Shown in pieces: positions 1 to 7,566 of a stretch of DNA of 64,000 nucleotides. Source of the stretch: Parasphingopyxis algicola (GTDB lineage: Bacteria > Pseudomonadota > Alphaproteobacteria > Sphingomonadales > Sphingomonadaceae); the NCBI RefSeq assembly GCF_013378075.1, contig NZ_CP051131.1, positions 2,108,001 through 2,172,000 of the forward strand, in the 5' to 3' direction. Made by a program: the position numbers and the translations under genes. How positions within the stretch are numbered: position 1 is the first letter of the stretch; each line of letters begins with the position of its first letter. The notes under the pieces are model-generated. The model was given only the letters and a program-made list of their open reading frames with translations. It was not told the DNA's origin and ran no database searches.

Positions 1-2
1 CG

Positions 3-1481
3 CTGGAGATGCCGGCCGGCACCCCGGTCGAGCGGACCGAACAGGTCGCCCGCTTCATCGAACAGCGCGGTCGCGAGGCCATGGCCGAAATAGAGGCGGG
101 ACGGGACGAGGATGCAACCGACCTCGTCCGCGGTATCTACACGACCATCGGCCAATCGACCCTCGGCCAGGGACCGGAAGGCAATGTCAGCTCGACCGGC
201 GCCAATCTCGCCGCGGTCCAGTTCAGCCTGCTCCCCGGCGACGAGCGCGACGTCTCGGCGGCCTCGTTCGAAGATGCGTGGCGCGATGCCGTCGGCCCGG
301 TGCCCGAAGCGCGCTCGCTGGTCTTCGCCTCCGACCTGTTCTCGGCCGGCGCGCCGGTCAGCGTCGAGCTGTCGCACCCCGATACCGCGACCCTGACCCG
401 GATTTCCGAGGATCTGATGCGCGATCTCGCCCGTTTCCAGGGCGTGTTCGATATCGAGACCGACCAGGATGCCGGGCTCGAGGAGATCCAGCTGCGGCTC
501 AAACCCGCAGCGCGGACCCTGGGCGTCACCCTGCAGGATGTCGCCGGCCAGGTCCGCGCCGCCTTTTTCGGCGACGAGGCGGTGCGGGTGCAGCGCGGGC
601 GCGAGGATGTGCGCGTCTATATCCGGCTGCCCGAGGAAGAGCGCAATTCGATCGTCGATGTCGAGCGGTTCCGCGTGCGCGTGCCGGGCGGCGAAGTCGC
701 GCTGAGCGAGATCGCCGACGTCTCCTTCGGGGAATCGCCCTCGGTGATCCGGCGGCAGGACGGACGGCGCGTCGTGACGGTCAGCGCCAATGTCGACACG
801 ACGGTCGTCACCGGCCAGGAGATCAGCCGCCAGCTCGAAGAGGAGGTGCTGCCCGCGATGCAGCAGGATCATCCGCTGCTGCTGTTCGATTTCGGCGGCG
901 AACAGGCCGAGCAGGAGGACAGTTTCGGCGATCTCGGCACCGCCTTCCTCGTCGCGCTGTTGCTGATCTATATCCTGCTCGCCGTGCCGTTCCGCTCCTA
1001 TGTCCAGCCGCTGATCATCATCGCCGCGATCCCGTTCGGCATCATCGGCGCGCTGATCGGCCATCTGATCCTCGGCCTGCCGGTCGGCATCCTGAGCATG
1101 TTCGGGCTGATCGGACTGTCGGGGGTGATCGTGAACGGTTCGCTGATCCTTATCGATTTCATCAACGAGCGGCTCGAAGAGGGCGCGGACATCAAGACGG
1201 CGATCATCGACAGCGCCAAATCGCGCTTCCGCCCGATCGTGCTGACCTCTCTGACGACCTTTCTCGGCGTCGCCCCGATCACCTTCGAGACCAGCCTGCA
1301 GGCGCAGTTCCTGATCCCGATGTCGGCGAGTCTCGGCTTCGGCGTGCTGTTCGGGACCGTGCTGCTGATGCTGCTGATCCCGGCGCTCGCGATGCTCCAG
1401 CACCGCGCCACCGAGCGGATCAAGCGCTATCTGAAAAAGGACGATGCGGGTTCTGCGGAGGCGGAAACCCAGCCCGCCTGA
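3..1481 (+). CDS. RND-family efflux transporter permease, C-terminal part (5' truncated by window edge)
   Basis: This is the C-terminal half of an inner-membrane proton-driven RND permease of the AcrB/MexB type, which pumps lipophilic compounds out through a periplasmic adaptor and outer-membrane channel. The reading frame is open to the window edge, so the first in-frame ATG (position 9) is internal; the text around it (MPAGTPVERTEQVA) is a usual porter-domain segment. About 300 residues of periplasmic domain are followed by membrane helices from about residue 310, including the segment GLSGVIVNGSLILIDF, which matches the conserved RND helix containing G-x-x-V-N. The tail is charged and cytoplasmic. 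The adaptor and other subunits must lie left of the window. It may export toxic intermediates of the catabolic genes, but that is inference. Confidence 0.9.
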   Translation: MEMPAGTPVERTEQVARFIEQRGREAMAEIEAGRDEDATDLVRGIYTTIGQSTLGQGPEGNVSSTGANLAAVQFSLLPGDERDVSAASFEDAWRDAVGPVPEARSLVFASDLFSAGAPVSVELSHPDTATLTRISEDLMRDLARFQGVFDIETDQDAGLEEIQLRLKPAARTLGVTLQDVAGQVRAAFFGDEAVRVQRGREDVRVYIRLPEEERNSIVDVERFRVRVPGGEVALSEIADVSFGESPSVIRRQDGRRVVTVSANVDTTVVTGQEISRQLEEEVLPAMQQDHPLLLFDFGGEQAEQEDSFGDLGTAFLVALLLIYILLAVPFRSYVQPLIIIAAIPFGIIGALIGHLILGLPVGILSMFGLIGLSGVIVNGSLILIDFINERLEEGADIKTAIIDSAKSRFRPIVLTSLTTFLGVAPITFETSLQAQFLIPMSASLGFGVLFGTVLLMLLIPALAMLQHRATERIKRYLKKDDAGSAEAETQPA

Positions 1482-1506
1482 CACCCTCCGTGCGAGCCCC
1501 TCCATC

Positions 1507-1592
1507 CGTCATTGCGAGGAGCCGCAGGCGACGCGGCAATCCAGAGCGTGTCGCGTTCGACTCTGGATTGCTTCGCTACGCTCGCAATGACG
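1507..1592. repeat. Palindromic repeat, family R1, copy a
   Basis: This intergenic inverted repeat of about 86 bp begins CGTCATTGCGAG and ends with its complement CTCGCAATGACG. Inner arms GCAATCCAGAG and CTCTGGATTGC also pair. The same termini recur at 3380-3485 and 15953-16044. It lies just downstream of the RND gene, between convergent genes. Confidence 0.85.
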
Positions 1593-1660
1593 ATATCTTG
1601 ACCTGAGGAATAACGACTAACCAAGCCCGCAGAAACGGCGCAGCCCAAACCCAATCCCGA

Positions 1661-2467
1661 TCAATCCTGCCGTTCCATCGCAGCGGCGACCGCGGCGCCG
1701 ATCTCGTCGGCCAGCGGGTTGCGGCGCAGGGTGAGCCCGCCATTGGGCTGGACGTTCTGCCCGGTCAGGAAGGCCTCGTCGCTCGCCAGCCACAGCGCGG
1801 CATTGGCGACGTCGGCGGCGGTGTTGAGCCGGCCGAGCGGATACTGCGGCAGGAACGCGTCGACCATGCCGGGCGTCGCGAAGGCGCCCTCGGTCATCGG
1901 GCTTTCGGTAAAGGCCGGCGAGATCGTGTTGGCCCTGATCCCGTATTTCCCGAAATCGTTGGCAACGCAGCGGATCAACGCCTCCGAGCCCGTCTTGGTG
2001 CCGATATAGGCGGCATGGTCGTTGAGCAGCGCCCGTGTCGTCGCCGAGGAAATCTGGATGATCGAGCCGCCGCTCGGCTCGTTCTCCATCATCTGGGTCA
2101 CGAAGGCCTGGAGGAAATGATGGACGCCCTTGAACTGCAGGTCGACGATCCGGTCGAGCTCCTCCTCGGTGACGTCGAGCAGCGGCTTCAACAGGCCCCA
2201 GCCGGTCGCGTTGATCGCAATGTCGACCGATCCGAGCTTTTCGCGCGCGGCCTTGGCGAGCGCGAACACCGCGTCGCGCCTGGTGATATCGCATAGCGCC
2301 CATTCGCCGCCGATCGTACCGGCGAATTCGGCCAACGGTTCCTCGTGCCGTCCCGAGACCAGCACTTTCGCGCCCTCGTCCGCGAAGCGTTGCGCGATGG
2401 TCTGCGCGATATTGCCGCGCGATGCCGCGCCCAGGATTACCGCGGTCTTGCCTGCCAGTCGTGCCAT
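1661..2467 (-). CDS. SDR-family NAD(P)-dependent oxidoreductase
   Basis: A classical short-chain dehydrogenase/reductase of 268 aa, probably cytosolic, acting on an alcohol/ketone substrate. The N-terminal dinucleotide-binding loop is GAASRGNIA (residues 14-22), which differs from the usual TGxxxGIG and recalls enoyl-reductase-like SDRs. The catalytic serine region is at about 140-141, followed by Tyr154-x3-Lys158 (YIGTK). A GGGAGGAAATA ribosome site precedes the ATG. It is divergent from the SnoaL-like gene at 2607, and the spacer carries a copy of the TGACAGTCGC motif. The substrate is unknown. Confidence 0.88.
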   Translation of the reverse strand: MARLAGKTAVILGAASRGNIAQTIAQRFADEGAKVLVSGRHEEPLAEFAGTIGGEWALCDITRRDAVFALAKAAREKLGSVDIAINATGWGLLKPLLDVTEEELDRIVDLQFKGVHHFLQAFVTQMMENEPSGGSIIQISSATTRALLNDHAAYIGTKTGSEALIRCVANDFGKYGIRANTISPAFTESPMTEGAFATPGMVDAFLPQYPLGRLNTAADVANAALWLASDEAFLTGQNVQPNGGLTLRRNPLADEIGAAVAAAMERQD

Positions 2468-2551
2468 TATTTCCTCCCGAATATTGATCCTGACTATGGC
2501 ATCGTTCGGGGCCGGGGAACTGGCATTATGGCCAGCCTATCCTCGCACAAC

Positions 2552-2561
2552 TGACAGTCGC
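2552..2561 (+). promoter_or_regulatory. Candidate operator/promoter motif, site A (TGACAGTCGC)
   Basis: It lies in the 139-bp divergent spacer between the genes starting at 2467 (minus) and 2607 (plus). The same core occurs in other divergent spacers at 13722, 30112 and 55565, with weaker versions at 40181 and 45744. It could be an operator or a shared promoter -35 region. Confidence 0.4.
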
Positions 2562-2606
2562 GCACAGTGTCACGATACGCTCTAATCCGCGGAACAGGAG
2601 GGCTAG

Positions 2607-3011
2607 ATGTTTACCGGACCGATCGAAGACCGGCTGGCGATCCGCGAGCTGCACGACCGCTATTCCGATGCCGTCTGCCGCGTCGACGCCGAGGACTGGG
2701 GCGATTGCTGGGCCGAGGACGCGGTCTGGGAGTTCATGGGGATGACGATCGAGGGCAAGCCTGCGATCGTCGAACTGTGGACCGGCGCGATGGCGGGGTT
2801 CGACGCGGTCAGCTTCATCGCCGTGCCCGCATCGATCGAGATAGATGGCGACCGCGCGACCGGACGCTGCCAGACGCACGAGATACTGGTCGAAAAGGGC
2901 CAGTCCCGCGTCGCGGGCGGGCTCTATGAAGACGAATTCGTCAAGCGGGACGGGCGGTGGTTGTACAAAAAACGCAACTTCCGCGTGATCGCCGAGCATC
3001 GGCCCGAATAA
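2607..3011 (+). CDS. SnoaL-like / NTF2-fold protein
   Basis: A 134-aa protein of the NTF2-like superfamily (SnoaL-like), opening MFTGPIEDRLAIRELHDRYSD, which is typical of small cone-shaped barrel proteins found beside ring-hydroxylating and polyketide/steroid-converting enzymes. Members act as isomerases, dehydratases, cyclases or simple binding proteins; which applies here is not visible. The Trp/Asp-rich stretch around residues 30-50 (DAEDWGDCWAEDAVWEF) is characteristic. A strong AGGAGG lies 5 nt upstream of the ATG. The stop is followed after 13 bp by the ABM-family gene, so the two are probably co-transcribed. Confidence 0.82.
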   Translation: MFTGPIEDRLAIRELHDRYSDAVCRVDAEDWGDCWAEDAVWEFMGMTIEGKPAIVELWTGAMAGFDAVSFIAVPASIEIDGDRATGRCQTHEILVEKGQSRVAGGLYEDEFVKRDGRWLYKKRNFRVIAEHRPE

Positions 3012-3024
3012 GGAGGAGGGGAAT

Positions 3025-3363
3025 ATGAAAGTCGTGGTATCGGCCATGGTGGATCTGGAGCCCGAAAAGCGCGAGGAAGCGCTCAAGACGGCGCAGCCCT
3101 TTATCGACGGCGCGCTGAGCCAGGACGGCTGCATCGCCTATGCCTGGACCGCCGATCTCAACGATCCGGCGCGCGTCCAGGTGTTCGAGGAATGGGAAAG
3201 CGAGGAGGCGCTCGCATCGCATCTCGCCGGGCCGCACTATCTCGGCATGCTCGACCATATGGGAAGCTTCGGCATCGTCAACGCAGTGAGCCGCAAATAT
3301 CGCGTCGACAAGGAAGGCCCGGTCTATAACGCGGAAGGCGTCGCGACGGCGGACTTCGATTAG
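3025..3363 (+). CDS. Antibiotic biosynthesis monooxygenase (ABM) family protein
   Basis: A 112-aa dimeric alpha-beta-barrel type protein of the ABM/quinol monooxygenase family. The visible family pattern is an opening beta strand (MKVVVSAMVDLEP), then the middle segment FEEWESEEALASHLAGPHY. Some members oxidise quinols or polycyclic aromatics without cofactor; others only bind ligands. It follows the SnoaL gene with a GGAGGAGG ribosome site and probably forms a two-gene operon with it. The R1b and R3a palindromes follow its stop codon and separate it from the convergent acyl-CoA dehydrogenase. Confidence 0.82.
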   Translation: MKVVVSAMVDLEPEKREEALKTAQPFIDGALSQDGCIAYAWTADLNDPARVQVFEEWESEEALASHLAGPHYLGMLDHMGSFGIVNAVSRKYRVDKEGPVYNAEGVATADFD

Positions 3364-3379
3364 AGAGCAACCCGCTTCC

Positions 3380-3485
3380 CGTCATTGCGAGGAGGCCCGA
3401 GCCGGTCTCGGGCAGACGCGGCAATCCAGAGCGGCAAGCGATATCGCCAGCAGCCCTGGATTGCTTCGCTACGCTCGCAATGACG
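3380..3485. repeat. Palindromic repeat, family R1, copy b
   Basis: A 106-bp inverted repeat with the same ends (CGTCATTGCGAG / CTCGCAATGACG) and inner GCAATCCAG/CTGGATTGC arms as copy a. It is longer in the middle because of an extra small hairpin (GCCCGAGccggtCTCGGGC). It lies in the convergent spacer after the ABM gene. Confidence 0.85.
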
Positions 3486-3509
3486 GATAGCGTCGCGGCA
3501 CCGGATTTG

Positions 3510-3648
3510 TTTGTCAGAACGTTGCCAGCGCAACGTCGCCGCACCGGCCCGCTCCCCCTCCCGACCTCCCATTCAGGGTACACTCGTGGGAGGTCGGGAG
3601 GGGGAGCGGGCCGGTGCGGCGCTCGACCGAAAGGTCGAGTCTGACAAA
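3510..3648. repeat. Composite cloverleaf-like palindrome, family R3, copy a
   Basis: The terminal inverted repeats are TTTGTCAGA and TCTGACAAA. Inside are three stem-loops in order: ACGTTGC-cagc-GCAACGT (3519-3536), a central hairpin with perfect 35-bp arms and a 15-nt loop (3537-3621), and CTCGACC-gaaa-GGTCGAG (3622-3639). It lies between convergent genes. Copies b and c are at 11108 and 18029. Confidence 0.9.
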
Positions 3649-3656
3649 AGAATCCC

Positions 3657-4829
3657 CTATTCCACCCGGTTCTCGCGCTTGATCTTCTTGGCGAGCGACC
3701 ATTTGTGGACCTCGGTCGGCCCGTCATAGATGCGGAAGGCGCGGACCTCTCGGAATATCTGCTCGACGATCGTATCGCCGGTGACGCCGGTCCCGCCCAT
3801 CACCTGGACGCAGCGGTCGGCGATCCGGAACAGCGCTTCGGACACCGCGACCTTGGCCATCGAACTTTCCGCGGTGCCGAGCGCGCCGGTATCGAGCACC
3901 TCCGCGCACCAGTCGATCATCAGTTCGGACTGTTTCAGGTCGATCAGATTGTCGGCGAGCTGGAAGCCGACGCCCTCATGGTCGATCAGCGGCTTGCCGA
4001 AGGCCTGGCGCCTTACCGCATAATCGGTCGCGATCTCGTGGGCGCGCGTGCAGGCGCCGTGCCAACGCATGCAATGGGTGAGCCGCGCGGGCGCGAGCCG
4101 GATCTGGGCGAGCTTGAACCCCTCCCCCGGATTGCCGAGCATCTGGTCCGCAGGGACGCGCAGATTGTCGATGGCGACCACCGCATGGCCGCCCGGCATC
4201 GAACTGTCGATCGTATCGAGCACGCGTTCGATGCGAATCGCGGGATCGGGCAGGTCGACAAGAAACATGCTCGCCCCTTGCTCGGCCTTCGCCATCACGA
4301 TCCCGACCTTCGCGCCCTCGGCCCCGGTGATGAACGCCTTGCGGCCGGTGATCACCCAGTGGTTGCCGTCCTGCGTGGCGGTGGTTTGCATCATCGAGGG
4401 GTCGGAACCCGCGCCGTTTTCATCGGCCGGTTCGGTCATGAAGAAGGCCGAACGCGCCCTGCCCTCTACCAGCGGTTTCAGGAACCGCTCCTGCATCTCC
4501 GCCGATCCCGCCTTGCCGAGCAGATACATATTGCCTTCGTCGGGTGCGGCCGTGTTGCAGGCGAGCGGACCGAGCGGCGAGAGGCCCGACTTGCGAAGGA
4601 CAAGTGCGGTTTCGGCATGGGTCAGATGACTGCCATCGTCGAGGATATGCGGGGTCAGCACGCCCGCCTGCCGCGCCAGTTCCTTGAGTTCGAGCGACAG
4701 TTGCTCGGTCGGGCCATGGTCTTCGCAGCGCGGATCGCTCTCATAGGGCGCGACCGTCTCGCGGACGAACGTTTCGACGCGCGCGGCGATATCGCGCGCG
4801 CGATCGGAGATGGCGGCACTCTCGGTCAT
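3657..4829 (-). CDS. Acyl-CoA dehydrogenase (ACAD10/11-like)
   Basis: An FAD-dependent acyl-CoA dehydrogenase of 390 aa, catalysing alpha,beta-desaturation of an acyl-CoA and passing electrons to ETF. The middle segment FFMTEPADENGAGSD and the C-terminal AFRIYDGPTEVHKWSLAKKI are typical of the ACAD10/ACAD11 branch; the Glu in GPTEVH is close to the position where some family members carry a catalytic or flavin-contacting residue. The ATG has a good AAGGAA site. It ends a minus-strand series starting at 9129 and lies 24 bp after the MDR reductase gene, so co-transcription is likely. Confidence 0.9.
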   Translation of the reverse strand: MTESAAISDRARDIAARVETFVRETVAPYESDPRCEDHGPTEQLSLELKELARQAGVLTPHILDDGSHLTHAETALVLRKSGLSPLGPLACNTAAPDEGNMYLLGKAGSAEMQERFLKPLVEGRARSAFFMTEPADENGAGSDPSMMQTTATQDGNHWVITGRKAFITGAEGAKVGIVMAKAEQGASMFLVDLPDPAIRIERVLDTIDSSMPGGHAVVAIDNLRVPADQMLGNPGEGFKLAQIRLAPARLTHCMRWHGACTRAHEIATDYAVRRQAFGKPLIDHEGVGFQLADNLIDLKQSELMIDWCAEVLDTGALGTAESSMAKVAVSEALFRIADRCVQVMGGTGVTGDTIVEQIFREVRAFRIYDGPTEVHKWSLAKKIKRENRVE

Positions 4830-4853
4830 GGAATTTCCTTCGGCGGTGACGGG

Positions 4854-5855
4854 CTAGAGTTCGAGCATCTGCTTGCCGCGATTGGCGCCGGTGAACAAGC
4901 GTTTGAGCGTCTGCGGCGCATTCTCGAAACCGTGCTGGATATCCTCGCGATAGGCGAGCCGCCCGTCCTGGACGAAGCCTTCCAGGCGCTTGCGGATGGC
5001 GGGGAATTCGTCGGCCCAGTCGAGCACGATAAAGCCTTCCATCGAGGCGCGGCGGAAGATCAGGTTGAAATAATTTTTCGGCCCCGCGGGCAGGTCGCCG
5101 GTCTCGTAGCGGCTGATCCCGCCGCAGATCACGACCCGCGCGCCGGTCGCGATCTCGCCGAGCATGTCGTCGAGGATCGCGCCGCCGACATTGTCGAAGA
5201 TGACGTTGACGCCTCTCGGGCAATGCTCCTTGATCTGCCCGCGCACGCCGCCCGCCTTGTAATCGATCGCCGCGTCATAGCCGGCCTCGTCGACCAGCCA
5301 TTTGCACTTGTCCGGCCCGCCGGCGATGCCGACGACGCGGCAGCCGGCGATCTTCGCAAGCTGCCCGACCACCGAGCCCGTCGCCCCGGCGGCGCCCGAA
5401 ACGAGCACCGTGTCGCCCGCGACGGGCTTGCCGATCTTGAACAGCCCGCAATAGGCGGTGACCCCGGTCGTGCCGAGCACCGACATCATCGCGGTCGGCG
5501 GCAGCTCGGTATCGACGCGTACAAGGCCGGCGCCGTCCGAGATATGATATTCGGTCCAGCCGGTCGTCCCCATGACGAGATCGCCGACCGCGAACTTGCC
5601 GTCCCTACTCTCGACCACCTCGCTGATCGCGCCGCCGCGCATCACGTCGCCGATCGCCATCGGGGCGACATAGTCGGCGATATTCTCCATCCAGCCCTTC
5701 TGCGCGGGATCGAAGCTCAGCCAGCGCGTCTTCAGCAGCATCTCGCCGTCGCCGGGATCGGGCAGTTCGGTTTCGGCGAGTTTGAAATCGCTGTCTTCCA
5801 CGCCGCGGCCCCGCGGATGGTCGGCCAGCAGCCATTGGCGTGTGGTGGTCGTCAT
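4854..5855 (-). CDS. NADP-dependent MDR oxidoreductase (LTB4 dehydrogenase/CurA-like)
   Basis: A zinc-independent medium-chain reductase of 333 aa that probably reduces the C=C bond of an enone with NADPH. Family marks are the N-terminal LSFDPAQKGWM, the Rossmann segment SGAAGATGSVVGQ near residue 155, and IFDNVGGAILDDML. The zinc-ligand cysteines of alcohol dehydrogenases are absent. It is a paralogue of the gene at 18219, which shares the SLDPAQRGWM and GAAGAVGSIVGQ segments. The AGGAG site sits 6 nt before the ATG. R2a lies directly upstream, between this gene and the carotenoid-oxygenase-type gene. Confidence 0.9.
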   Translation of the reverse strand: MTTTTRQWLLADHPRGRGVEDSDFKLAETELPDPGDGEMLLKTRWLSFDPAQKGWMENIADYVAPMAIGDVMRGGAISEVVESRDGKFAVGDLVMGTTGWTEYHISDGAGLVRVDTELPPTAMMSVLGTTGVTAYCGLFKIGKPVAGDTVLVSGAAGATGSVVGQLAKIAGCRVVGIAGGPDKCKWLVDEAGYDAAIDYKAGGVRGQIKEHCPRGVNVIFDNVGGAILDDMLGEIATGARVVICGGISRYETGDLPAGPKNYFNLIFRRASMEGFIVLDWADEFPAIRKRLEGFVQDGRLAYREDIQHGFENAPQTLKRLFTGANRGKQMLEL

Positions 5856-5877
5856 GAGCTTCTCCTGTGATCTTTCC

Positions 5878-5968
5878 CGTCACCCTGAACTTGTTTCAGG
5901 GTCCACTCATCAGCCTGCGATGTCGGCGCGGAACGAGGAGTGGATGCTGAAACGAGTTCAGCATGGCG
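5878..5968. repeat. 91-bp inverted repeat, family R2, copy a
   Basis: A 91-bp element with two hairpins: ACCCTGAACttGTTTCAGGGT at one end and ATGCTGAAACgaGTTCAGCAT at the other. Copy b (7460-7550) is the same element in opposite orientation with about eight mismatches. The two copies flank the carotenoid-oxygenase-type gene at 5983-7431, with 14 and 28 bp between repeat and gene ends. Confidence 0.9.
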
Positions 5969-5982
5969 ATTGAACAAATGGT

Positions 5983-7431
5983 TCACGCCCCGAACGCCCG
6001 CCGGTAAAGATCGCTGTCGGCGGAATAATAGTTGCAGTGAAAACCGCCGGGCACGCGGAACGGGATATGGACTCGCGCGATCGGGCCATTGGCGATGTCC
6101 TGCGCGGCGAAAATGGCGAGATCGGTCTCGTTGGTTTCCGGGCTGTAGACCAATGTCATCGCATAGCCGTCCGCCTCGTCGGTGCCGCCGAGCCGCGGCG
6201 CGAAGATCAGCTCGCCCGCCGCCGCGCCCTTGCCGAAATCGTGGAGATCCTCGGCGCCGGTCTCGGTATCGATCCGCATCACCGCGTCGAGCCCCTCGGC
6301 CCGGGCGTCGCGCGCGCGGATATTGATGTTGCAGAAGCCGTGCCGCGTCCGCCGCATCATCTTGCGGTCGTCGGGCCGGGGGAACTGCATATCGCGGTCG
6401 GTCAGCTCCTCTTCCTGCACTTCGTTCGTGTCGCCCGAAAGGTCGAAGGTCCATTTGGTCAGGCCGAAGCGCGTCTCGCTGTGTTCGGGCATCTCGCCCT
6501 GTTCGTTCGGGAAGAGCGGCGCGCGGTGCGAGGAGGCCACGATGGCGACGATCCGGCCATCCTCCTCCCAGGCGTTGAGCTCATGGAACATGTGGCGCGG
6601 CGGCATGGTGAACCAGCGTACGTCTTCAGCGCTGCCATTGCGCGGCATGACCGCGAACCGCGCCTCGCGGCCCTCGACCCAGGCCGTCATCGGTCCGCCT
6701 TTCATCATCCGCTCGAGGCTGATCTCGAGCGGCATGACTGGGAAGACGACCCAGTTTTCGGTTGCGAGGAAGGTGTGCATCAGGGTCGTGAACGGCACTT
6801 CGATGATCTCGCTGCCCGTCACGGCGCCGTCCGCATCGATATGGTCGTAGCGGATTTCCTTCGGCCCCATCGGCCCGTGGATCATCGATCCGAAATTGAG
6901 CATCTCGCCGGTTCCCCAGTCGACCTTGGGATGGGCGGAGAAGGTCGTCGTGATCGCGCCGTCATAATGATATTCCGAGATCGTCGAGAGGTCGCGCGCG
7001 CCCATCTCGACCGGCGGCGCGCCCTCCATCAGCGCCAGCAGCTTGCCGCCATGGAGCACGATATTGGTGTTCCCCGTATTGTAGCGCGTGTCGCCGATCG
7101 CCGGATCGCTGGTCATCGGATTGCCGAACGCGCCGTACAGCTTGCGCCCCGCCTCCAGTTCCTTCTCGAACTTGTCGGTGCGCACCCAGCGGTTGCGCAT
7201 CGAGACCCGCCCGTCCTCGATGAAGAAGCCGAACACCATCCCGTCGCCGTCGAACCAGTGATAGCTGTCCTCGCGCGGCGGATAGAGCGGGTCGGGCCCG
7301 TTGCGGTAGAAGACGCCGGCCAGGTCGTCCGGAATCTCGCCGGTGACGATCAGGTCGGGCGCCTCCGCCTCGAAACGGATCGGCGTATGATGGCCGTTCA
7401 GATAGGGCGCATCGGGAAATTGCTGGGCCAT
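5983..7431 (-). CDS. Carotenoid cleavage oxygenase-family protein (RPE65/lignostilbene dioxygenase superfamily)
   Basis: A non-haem Fe(II) dioxygenase-family protein of 482 aa, expected to be a seven-bladed beta-propeller that cleaves double bonds in carotenoids, stilbenes or related olefins. It has the family signature YHWFDGDGM at about residue 57. Candidate four-His iron ligands are His167 (FSAHPKVDWG), His219 (TLMHTF), His283 (MFHELNAWE) and His465 (PGGFHCNYY). The last motif differs from the usual VPFGFHG, and the protein ends soon after it. It sits between a CoA ligase and an MDR reductase gene on the same strand and is bracketed by inverted R2 repeats. A substrate with a stilbene, carotenoid or terpenoid double bond is plausible; none can be named. 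Confidence 0.9.
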   Translation of the reverse strand: MAQQFPDAPYLNGHHTPIRFEAEAPDLIVTGEIPDDLAGVFYRNGPDPLYPPREDSYHWFDGDGMVFGFFIEDGRVSMRNRWVRTDKFEKELEAGRKLYGAFGNPMTSDPAIGDTRYNTGNTNIVLHGGKLLALMEGAPPVEMGARDLSTISEYHYDGAITTTFSAHPKVDWGTGEMLNFGSMIHGPMGPKEIRYDHIDADGAVTGSEIIEVPFTTLMHTFLATENWVVFPVMPLEISLERMMKGGPMTAWVEGREARFAVMPRNGSAEDVRWFTMPPRHMFHELNAWEEDGRIVAIVASSHRAPLFPNEQGEMPEHSETRFGLTKWTFDLSGDTNEVQEEELTDRDMQFPRPDDRKMMRRTRHGFCNINIRARDARAEGLDAVMRIDTETGAEDLHDFGKGAAAGELIFAPRLGGTDEADGYAMTLVYSPETNETDLAIFAAQDIANGPIARVHIPFRVPGGFHCNYYSADSDLYRRAFGA

Positions 7432-7459
7432 GGCGGTCGCTATCCTCCTATTCTCCAGT

Positions 7460-7550
7460 CGTCATGCTGAACTTGTTTCAGCATCCACTCCTCCTCCCGT
7501 ACCGACGTCGCAGGCCGATGAGTGGACCCTGAAACAAGTTCAGGGTGACG
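7460..7550. repeat. 91-bp inverted repeat, family R2, copy b
   Basis: This is the reverse complement of R2a with about eight differences over 91 bp. The two terminal hairpins (GCTGAAC/GTTTCAGC type and CCCTGAAAC/GTTCAGGG type) are conserved. It lies between the CoA ligase stop (7567) and the start of the carotenoid-oxygenase-type gene (7431). Confidence 0.9.
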
Positions 7551-7566
7551 ATTATGTTGATACGCC

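Noticed and set aside
3705-5870. Long plus-strand open frame (721 codons) over the acyl-CoA dehydrogenase and MDR genes.
   Set aside because: It is antisense to two clear enzyme genes, is rich in Arg/Ala/Asp/His as expected of GC-rich shadow frames, and shows no domain.
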